A DNA stretch of 64,000 bases. It comes from Venturia oleaginea (lineage: Eukaryota > Ascomycota > Dothideomycetes > Venturiales > Venturiaceae). A program made the translations under genes and the position numbers. Shown here in pieces: positions 56,338-64,000 of the stretch; the first letter of the stretch is position 1; each line of letters opens with the position of its first letter. A model generated the notes under the pieces. That model was not told the origin of the DNA and searched no databases. It was given only the letters and a program-made list of their open reading frames with translations. Location: NCBI GenBank assembly GCA_013176395.1, contig JABMLP010000011.1, positions 992,001 to 1,056,000 of the forward strand, written 5' to 3'.

Positions 56338-56606
56338 TTGTTGAGGTCGAGTAGAATATGATAGGCGCCGCCGCCCCACTACGCTGAAATAAGGCCTGAA
56401 GGTGATTCGAAAGTGAATCTAGAGTGAGTTCATAGTAATATAGAGTTTTTAACTCGGTTTAGCAGCTAGACCACAAACCACAATAGGTATACTACAGCAG
56501 ATCACCGCGGAAACCCAGAGTTTTGAGCGGAATGAACTGACCCCAAGACCAATGACCAAATCCAATTCTCGTATACATCACAAAACAGAAGCACCAGAAA
56601 CATCAA

Positions 56607-58889
56607 TCACACCGACCGCGCCGTCCCTCTTTTGAACAAATGCCTTAGATCCTTGGCTGAAGCACGATGCTGAGGATAAGTCGCCCGACACTTCGTAATC
56701 ATCTCCCGATAATACGACGGAACGCCAGAAGAACAAGGCGGCAAATCAACAGGATCCAAATGCGCCTCTCGACACCGACTCTCGCTCAACTCACACTGTC
56801 CATACCTACACTCAAACATCCGACAAAACAATCGCTTCCACCAAGGGATCCGTCCAAGCATTCGCGGATCCCTGGTAATCCCCTTTGGAAGGTCGACTTG
56901 TGCGATGAGCCAGAGAATCAGGCCGAAAGCGAACATGTCCTGACTAGCGTCGATTCTTTTGGCATTCAGTTTCTCGTCCGGCTGGAGACGGTCCAAGCGC
57001 TGTCGAAGCTCTGGGGCTATGCATCCGCATTTCGTCGTGCAAAGGCCCTGTGATATCTGCATGATATTTGCGTTGTCATCCCCGTCGATACCGATATCAT
57101 TCACGTCGAGCGCTCCAACCACGAAGTCGTTCTTGTGTGTTTGGTAAAGACCATTGATCAGTTGTCCAGCCCATTTCTCTCGACGTGCCCAAGATATGGG
57201 TTTGTTCTCGTCCGCAGCCTCTCCGAGAGCTGTTGTTAGATCGCAGTGCTCGATGCCGCGGAGGAACCCTTGCAGCTGTTGCCCAGTCGCGTCTACCTCG
57301 ACACCGATGAAGTCAATGATGCCGACAGAGCCAGAAAGTCGATGAAGGGCCTTCATATCGTATACCCATGGCTCGAGGTGGAAGGGTGCCAAAGGGAATT
57401 TCTTCTCCACGCAAATCCGTCCTCCAACCTTGACTTTCGCTCTGAAGCCAGAAATGATTTCTTCAGTAATCACCTCACGCTCTTGGAAAATTCTGCATCC
57501 ACCCCAAGTCTTGAGCTTCATGAGATATTGAGCGGATCGATTCAAAGTCGACCCGTTTGGGTCATCGGGGACATAGGGCGTGTCGTCATTGGGTATCAAC
57601 TTGCTTTCTTCAGACTGCTGGTCAAATTCTAATCGCAGATTCATAACATCTTGGGCCAACTCTGTCTGCTCAGTAAAATATTCACGCAGCTGTCCCACGG
57701 GGCACGGCAGCGTGAGCTTGGTGGGAGACTGCCAGACGTATTGGGGATCCCATTTGCCATCGGTATAGCTAATTGTCTGAGTCTGTGGTGTTCCTGCCTC
57801 GGACTGGACTTTGGTGATACGAATCATGCGATATTTTCGAGGTGTATCTCGCCACCAGACGTGCCACTCAGAATAGGTTTTGTGCGATCCTGACAATGTG
57901 ATGGCGTAGCTGGTCAACATGTTAGCCAACATTCTGAACGCATTAGCGTGGTGTAAGCCGAGGTCGTTCAGGCTTCACATACTGTGCTACTAAAAATTCC
58001 GGTATCTTGGAGCTGGCCGTATATTGTTCGGGGAAAAATGAAACAGATTGTTCGAAATCGCAATTGAGACGTGACGAAGACCGCTGTATGCTGTCCCCTA
58101 ATTCATACAACTGTTCATTCTCCGCGAAACTGCCAAAAGTCGTGCTTGATAGCAGGCTCCATTCCGAAGGACCAGCGCCTAGCTGTGGGACATTCGCAGT
58201 GTAAGTATTGGAGCTTTTGATGCGCCGTCCTGCCTTCCGCCATCCGATCTGAACAGCTCGTGTGACGAAATCCTTGAGATCAGTAAAGTTGGTCTCCAGA
58301 ATCCGGTGTGTCTCATTCGCGGTTTGACTGGGTATAGAATCGATACGCGTGGTAATCTCGACGATATCTCCCTTCACTGTATGTAATACGTGTCTGGCTC
58401 ACTAAGTAAGTTCGGTGCTCTCAAGTAGGAGCACTGTCCCGCTTACGAGTCCAGGAGTCGCAGGCTCCGCCCGAGCTCCTCCCTGAGAGCAAGCATTTCT
58501 TGACACAGCTCTTTGATTTTCGAGACTCTTTTACCAACGCTCAACTTGTTTCGAAGGCTCGGTTCATCTTTGTCGGAGTCCTTCTCCGCTCTGAGCAGTT
58601 TTTGTTCCAAGAGCAAACGAGCTTGTTCGCATTTCTGCTTGAGCACTTTCAGGGTGTTCCTCAGATTTGCTACTGCGCTGATGTCTTTGCCGGACGCATC
58701 GACCAGTCCCACACAATTGGCCAGCACATCTCTCACAGTTGCAACACTTTGTTCGACTGTCTTGATCTCCTCAATCAGGATGTGTACCTCTCTGTCACTT
58801 CGGTACGCGTCTCGGCCAAATTCAAAAACCTTGATTGTGCTGCGCAACACTCCCAACAGCGTTGAAATGTTCGAAACAAGGTCAGTCAT
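56607..58889 (-). CDS. HeLo-like helical domain plus C-terminal pseudokinase (MLKL-like layout)
   Basis: Three exons (58889-58447, 58393-57983, 57933-56607) join in frame to 726 residues. Residues 1-150 are helical (MTDLVSNISTLLGVLRSTIK, then LIEEIKTVEQSVATVRDVLAN and a Lys/Glu-rich coiled region). They resemble the HeLo-like/PigL_N-type domains at the front of fungal NLR-like and cell-death proteins. The middle (VEITTRIDSIPSQTANET and on) is a linker. The C-terminal about 330 residues have a kinase-like core: GGRICVEKKF (Lys kept), LRGIEHCDLTTAL, CIAPELR and ASQDMFAFGLILW. The catalytic loop reads VVGALDVNDIGID, without the HRD Asp, and the DFG position reads IMQISQG. This predicts a pseudokinase. 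MLKL also pairs a four-helix HeLo-type domain with a pseudokinase, so a regulated membrane-active role is a testable inference. Confidence 0.82.
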
Positions 58890-59429
58890 GATGTCTCAGT
58901 GTGTCAGATAGCGAAGAATTGGAGGGAAATGATGTTTGGTTTCACCACGAGGGAATATCAAGAGAGGCTCCCAATCAGTCATGGGGAAAGACAACGGGTC
59001 GTCAACAGCTGTCCAGACTTCGCCTCCAGGTTCTTGGCCAATTGTTCGATACGACGGCGATCTCTAACCGATTGGGTATGAGCAAGGGTTAGTATCCAAG
59101 GCAGATTCGAGAGCGATAACAGCAAAGGACATCAATTCGACGAGAGGAGAACGCGATAGCACATGGAGATCTTCTACGAATGGGATTGTCTCGTTTGGGC
59201 TCTCTTATCGCAGAGCGAAGTGGGTGCCTGGTTTCGAACTCGGGAAAGCGGGGTGTTGCGCGTCACCTGAGAGGCCGCCAAGAGAGTCAGACCTGTGATC
59301 AAAGGACGAAAGCGAGTTAGGGAACAAGAAATACTTTGATCTGAGAAGTTGACCGAAGGAGATTGCTGATGATTGACTTCCGCAAATTGGGCCAAGGGCG
59401 AGAGGCTGGACTTCCCTTGGAAAAGGACA
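58890..59429. other. Intergenic region
   Basis: No gene was recognised. A GGTTTCGAACTC stretch near 59228 recalls a tRNA T-loop, but the arms do not pair. Confidence 0.5.
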
Positions 59430-60792
59430 TTATATCACCAATGCTGCATCAGACTCAATCCTGTAGTGGTTCTTTGTCATCTCTTTCACCGTGTCCTGCC
59501 TGCCATTAGCAATTGGTTCCTTCCATCTGTAAGGAGGAGGAAGTAGTAATCTCACCTCGAATTTCTTCTTAACTTTCCAGCCGAGCTTCGATTTTGCCTT
59601 CGCATTATTCCCATACTGGTCGTTGGATCTCTGCACTAATGCGTCAGGCCTGACGGTCACAACGACCTTTCCAGTCTTCAAATTTTTCGCGACCTCCTCG
59701 AGGCCACTGCCTTCCCACCTGGAATTTTTGTCAGAGTCTTCCGGCATCTAAAAGAACACTCGCTTACTTTAGGTCAATATCGAGAGTTTTGAAAGCGACT
59801 TCTACAAGTTGTCGAACTGTGTGCTTTACACCTGACGCCACGATGTAGTCGTCAGGCTCGTAGTGCTGAAGAGCCAACCAGATACATTGACATCCATCGG
59901 TGACGTGACTCCAGTCACGTATGGTGTCAGGATCGTGGATAGCAAAGGACTCAATCTTTCCAAGGGCACACAACACCGCACTTCTAGTGAGATAAGATGT
60001 TGCAGAGCTAGTGCCTGGTATGGTTAACATCATTTGCACCCAAGGAGACAGTTCCAACCGAGTTGCCTACCTCTCCGAATTGATTCGTGATTGAAAAGAA
60101 TAGCCGTGCTCACGAAAAGGTTGTATTGAACTCGGTAATTCTGGACGTTCCAGTAGGCAAGCGCTTTTGACGTTCCGTACGGTGTTCGCGGAGCTATCGG
60201 CGTATTCTCATCAATGGGCAGAACTGCGACTCGACCGAACATTTCAGATGTTCCAGCCTAAGGGAGTAAGTGAGTATGGCGACTCGGTTTTTCATGCACG
60301 TACACTTAGCACTCGAGTTTTTGCTTCAAACCCGCATGATCTAATTGCGTCGAGGATGCGAACGATCCCAAGACCATTGACATTGAGAACAAGCTCGGGT
60401 TGCTCCCAGGACTGAGCCACCTGAGAAAGAGCTGCAAGATGGTAGATTTCGTCGGGTGCGGTACATCGAATGATGGCCTCCAGATTGGTGCCTTTTTCCA
60501 TGCTGCCAATATGCATGTTCACACCTGCAGCCCATCAGAGATTCAATAAGAAATCATAGGCACCCACGCGCGACTGCTAAATACCTTCGTATAGTTGGTA
60601 ATAATGGCGTCTAGAGACCGCATCGTCATCTCGGACCAGTCCATGAACCTCATAGTCTTTGGACAACAACAGCTCGGTAAGATGTGATCCTATCTGTCCA
60701 GTTATACCTGTCCTCAAATGTCAACATCTTCACTCTTTGTTAGACTTGACCACCATACCGGTGATCAGAGCTACTTTCTTGGTTGTAGACAT
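59430..60792 (-). CDS. GDP-mannose 4,6-dehydratase-like NAD(P)-dependent sugar-nucleotide enzyme
   Basis: Seven exons (60792-60759, 60707-60585, 60524-60304, 60257-60071, 60014-59768, 59718-59556, 59495-59430) join in frame to 346 residues. The Rossmann start is ALITGITGQIGSHLTELLL. Then come EVHGLVR, APDEIYHLAALSQVAQSWEQ, the catalytic Ser/Glu region AGTSEMFG, and the YxxxK pair in TPYGTSKALAYW. The GMD-specific parts are ILFNHESIRRGTSS, IRDWSHVTDGCQCIWLALQH and DYIVASGVKHTVRQLVEVAF. The enzyme turns GDP-mannose into GDP-4-keto-6-deoxymannose, the first step to GDP-fucose, GDP-rhamnose and related sugars, in the cytosol. The family is common in bacteria and animals and sparse in ascomycetes. 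No epimerase/reductase partner lies in this window. The glycine motif and catalytic residues look intact. Confidence 0.88.
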
Positions 60793-62570
60793 CTCTATAT
60801 TCGCTTTGTTATCTGGTTGTCATACGTCGTTCAACGGCAACACGGCGTATCCGAGAGTCTTCACTTTTGAGTAGGAGAGAGTGTGTAAAGCAAGTGAAAT
60901 CTCAGCGGATTCGTGGGAGGTCAATCGCAATCAGCAAATCCACAGCGTTACCGGCCACAAGGCAGACTAAGTATTAGCACAGCAATGACTCGAGTAGAAC
61001 CCTGAAGCTGCGGAAGTTCTTGTGCGAGCAGCGCATATGAAGACGTGGTGATCCCATCTCCCCGGTCAATATTCATCATTCTCTGTTTGCTCGTGTTCTC
61101 CTTGTTTGCGTCCTCGAAACGAGGAGCTCCGAACGAGTGCAGCAATCATTGAGACAATTGCAACAGGCTCTATTGTCAGGAACAAGATATATGTGTGTTT
61201 GTGGGTGGTGAAGTCTTTGACTAGTAAAGGAAAGCGTTAGAACTAGGTAAGGAGCCACCCGGTGGTGCCTGCCCCAGATGGCAAGTTTCTTCGACCTCTT
61301 CCGCGGCACAATCACATAGTACTATGTATAACATCGGGTGCTTGATCTAGTGTCACTGAGTACAGAGTGCGACATTCCCTATACTCAACGGTCATGCCAG
61401 CTCAAGGTGAAGCTCTTGTCGTTTACTTTTAAACCATCCCAACCACCCGCCGAGTCTTGCATTGCAGGAATCTCGAATGCCACTTCTCAACAAGTGTGCT
61501 AACATCTCATGATTAGAAAGATCTGACACTACACGAGCTCAATCGTGGCCCGAGACGAACCGAACGCTTTCGATTCCTCCCTATCCCTCCGCGACCATCG
61601 TTATCCCACATAACGAATACTTGGCAAGTCAGGACTGGGACACAGACATCACCTGGGAGAGAGGAGTTCGCGCATGAGAGCTTACCGGAAAATATACACA
61701 AGGCATGATCCCGATCACATATGGAGGAGGCACTGCGTCACGCTGGCATTTGTACTGTAGGCTCTCTGCCGTGGTACCGTACGGGGCCAGTACAATGGTT
61801 CCAGGACTCTATGTGTGTGTTTCTTGTGACAAGACTGTAACAGCTAGAGATCCAGCAGCAGTAGCAGCAGATGCTGCTGATAGGAGCTTGCCGTGGCTCA
61901 CTTAAGCAGTGCCATGCTGATGCCCTCTACCTGCGATCTTGGAGCAATTCATTGCCTCATTAACCCAGTCAAGTGAGGCTTCTCAAAGACAAATAATGTA
62001 CAGAGGGCTTCGTTAAGTACATTATATCCGAACCAGAACCGCGAGACCAAAACTTATTAAGGACTTAGGAACCAATAATCTTTTTAACGAGAAAAAGGCC
62101 TGCGAATCTGTTCAGAACTAGTAAAATTCCTAGCGAAATCTGTCCTCGATATTTCCAGGAGCTAAACGCTATCGAACTTTGGTCGGATATGTAGTATTTA
62201 TTCCACCCCTCTGTACATCCAGAATTTGGGATAGCTCGGGAATGATGCATCGCTGAGTCGCGATGATATGGTGCTTTCGACTCAAATACTCCCGGATTGA
62301 ATTGCATTTCAGGATCGTCTAGCAGTTTCCAAACTCCCTTCTCAGTTGAATTGATCCTCGACTCAGAGTTCTGCTCAATTCATGAAAGTGCTTTACCCTT
62401 TTGAGAGCGCCATTTGGCACAGTATTTCATCAATATGACCTCATCCACGAGATTCATTTCGCTGATGTCCCCCTCCTCCCTAGGTGGAATTTTGTAACAA
62501 AATAAACACATGTTCACAAAGAGAACGGATGAGGAGACTGTCCTTCATCGAGTCAAGATAAATACACCTC
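60793..62570. other. Intergenic stretch, nothing recognised
   Basis: Short frames on both strands (60948-61315, 61513-61701, 61705-61905, 62065-62307) lack support. A GCAGCA/AGCAGC trinucleotide run lies near 61853-61876. Confidence 0.5.
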
Positions 62571-63497
62571 ATGACAATGGCAACATCAACATCTTCCCCG
62601 ATTAAACTCGATAGCTTCCAAGCGTTCTTAGTAAAGAAGACGCCAGAAGAGGTCCGCATCCACTACCAGATTGCCGACCCACCAAGTCAGAAGAAAGGAA
62701 CGATCCTCCTCATCCACGGCTATCCAGAATCATCATACCAATTCCGCCATGTCATCCCTCTCCTAGCCACAGCAGGCTACAAAGTCATAGCTCCAGACTA
62801 TCGCGGACATGGCCATTCCAACCCACCCACAAATTCATCAGTAGACATGTATACCAAGCATCAGCTCGCCACAGATCTCCATGATCTCGTCACCAAACAC
62901 CTCAGCACCAAGGGAAAAAATCACGTGGTTGGTCACGATATCGGCGGTATGATCGCACATGCCTATGTCGCCCAGTTCCCTTCCGACGTTGAGAGCTTGA
63001 TTTGGGGCGAATGCCCCCTCCCTGGATCGAGTATCTACGAAAAGACGAAACATGATCCAGATCTGTGGCACTTTGATTTCCAATCGCATCACCCTGATCT
63101 AGCTGTATCCCTCGTTTCTGGAAAGGAAGAGCTTTACCTGACTCACTTCTACGACCGACTCGCGCAAAAACCCGCAGCTTTCACGAATGAAGCCGTGCAA
63201 ACTTATGTTCGTCAGTATTCCAGGCCGGGCGCACTTCGAGCGGGATTTTTGAGTTATAAGGCTTTTGAGACCGATGGGGAGGATAACAAGAGGTGGAGGG
63301 AGAAAGACGGAAAGGTCAAGGTCAGGAATTTGGTTTTGAGTGGTGAGGGGAGCTTTTTGAAAGATGGTGCTGAGAGTATCGCAAGGGAGTTTTATGAGGA
63401 GCCGGTTGTTGGTCTTGTGGAGGGGTCCGGCCATTGGCTTGCTGAGGAGAATCCGGAGGGGTTTGCGAAGGAGATTTTGAATTTTGTTGAGGGATGA
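62571..63497 (+). CDS. Alpha/beta hydrolase, epoxide-hydrolase-like
   Basis: An intronless frame of 308 residues starts at the ATG at 62571 (a second Met lies two codons on). The alpha/beta-hydrolase core is complete: oxyanion motif HGYPESSYQFRHV, APDYRGHGHSN, nucleophile elbow VVGHDIGGMIAHAYV with Asp as nucleophile, and the catalytic His in VEGSGHWLAEENPEGF. Asp in the elbow and the HGxP motif point to epoxide hydrolases or haloalkane/haloacetate dehalogenases rather than esterases. There is no signal peptide, so it is probably cytosolic. Substrate unknown; detoxification or use of plant or environmental epoxides is a reasonable guess. Confidence 0.9.
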   Translation: MTMATSTSSPIKLDSFQAFLVKKTPEEVRIHYQIADPPSQKKGTILLIHGYPESSYQFRHVIPLLATAGYKVIAPDYRGHGHSNPPTNSSVDMYTKHQLATDLHDLVTKHLSTKGKNHVVGHDIGGMIAHAYVAQFPSDVESLIWGECPLPGSSIYEKTKHDPDLWHFDFQSHHPDLAVSLVSGKEELYLTHFYDRLAQKPAAFTNEAVQTYVRQYSRPGALRAGFLSYKAFETDGEDNKRWREKDGKVKVRNLVLSGEGSFLKDGAESIAREFYEEPVVGLVEGSGHWLAEENPEGFAKEILNFVEG

Positions 63498-64000
63498 TGC
63501 TGCTGTCGTGGTCATGCAACTCAAGAATACCATTTGCAATGAAAGGCACGATTTGTTATTTTCGAATATATGGCCCAGTCTCTGGAAATTTATGTGAACT
63601 CGATTGCTGGAAATTCATCGATATCGATCCTGAATCTATAATCTATACACGGAGATGTAAGTTCGAATTCCATGGTGGTAGATCGCCCACGACATGGCTA
63701 ACGTGGCCTGCTGGTTATTGTGTCCATCACAACGCGCACCACAAGTCATTATATCTTTGAATTGCAGAGCCAGATCGCAATGTCTTGCGATAAGCATCGC
63801 GTATGCCCTTGCCGATTTATCCTCTCACATATGAAATCCCGCGATATGTGTATGCATGGCTGGAGAAGGAAGAACGAGCTTTATCTTGAGCTTAACCTTG
63901 AGAGTGAGCTGTTGTTGTCCTGTTCGCAAACCGTGTATTACTGTGTCCACAAAACCGGCATTGGCACATTCTCACTTCGCACATCTTGCGCTCCTTGTAC
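63498..64000. other. Right edge, nothing recognised
   Basis: No supported gene. A short frame to 63760 follows the hydrolase stop without features. Confidence 0.45.

Noticed and set aside
59200..59260. tRNA gene suggested by GGTTTCGAACTC
   Set aside because: Flanking bases do not form a T-arm stem on either strand and no A-box or cloverleaf was found.
63640..63690. tRNA gene suggested by AGTTCGAATTCC
   Set aside because: No A-box upstream at a fitting distance and no pairing acceptor stem.

Overview
The window looks like nuclear DNA of a filamentous ascomycete (Pezizomycotina), plausibly a leotiomycete. Genes are monocistronic and lie on both strands. Introns are mostly 45-60 nt with GT...AG ends and CTAAC/CTGAC-like branch sites. 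The content includes a Ste2-type pheromone receptor, a PL3 pectate lyase, GH47 and GH76 mannosidases, a tannase-family esterase, a P450 and small cysteine-rich secreted proteins. The class-level placement is inference. No bacterial operons, CRISPR arrays, rRNA genes or convincing tRNA genes were seen.

Layout. 1-4.1 kb is transposon territory: the 5' end of an LTR-retrotransposon running off the left edge, a nest of MITE-like elements, and a full pogo/Fot1-type DNA transposon (2289-4120) with 25-bp terminal inverted repeats and a frameshifted transposase. 5.4-6.5 kb holds the pectate lyase. 6.5-10.9 kb is gene-poor and carries another MITE. 10.9-14.6 kb has a frameshifted tannase/feruloyl-esterase gene converging on a secreted HExxH metallopeptidase gene. 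16.2-20.3 kb has a BRCT (possibly FHA-BRCT) gene divergent from the pheromone receptor. 21.6-23.3 kb is a GH47 alpha-mannosidase. A truncated LINE-like insertion with a 15-bp target duplication sits at 24.2-25.2 kb. 27.3-29.0 kb is tyrosyl-DNA phosphodiesterase. 29.4-37.7 kb is mostly non-coding, with 353-bp tandem repeats and small secreted-protein genes or remnants. 37.8-46.9 kb carries a GNAT acetyltransferase, a GH76 mannanase, a small cysteine-rich secreted protein, dihydroxyacetone kinase and the SmD2 core snRNP protein. 48.3-63.5 kb carries a pseudokinase-EH-zinc-finger protein, a P450, two conserved fungal proteins of unknown role, a HeLo-like/pseudokinase protein, a GDP-mannose 4,6-dehydratase and an alpha/beta hydrolase.

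How the genes fit together. There is no single pathway. Housekeeping genes (SmD2, DAK, Tdp1) are mixed with secreted plant- or wall-active enzymes (pectate lyase, tannase family, GH47, GH76, metallopeptidase) and candidate effectors. Two genes about 6 kb apart encode kinase folds that have lost catalytic residues. One is fused to an EH domain and a C2H2 finger. The other is fused to an N-terminal helical domain resembling fungal HeLo-like domains, which gives a layout comparable to the necroptosis executor MLKL. These two are the best candidates for undescribed biology here.

Limits. Gene models were spliced by hand from GT/AG sites and reading-frame continuity. Both clearly broken genes carry a single-base change inside a homopolymer, so sequence or assembly error must be considered before calling either a pseudogene.
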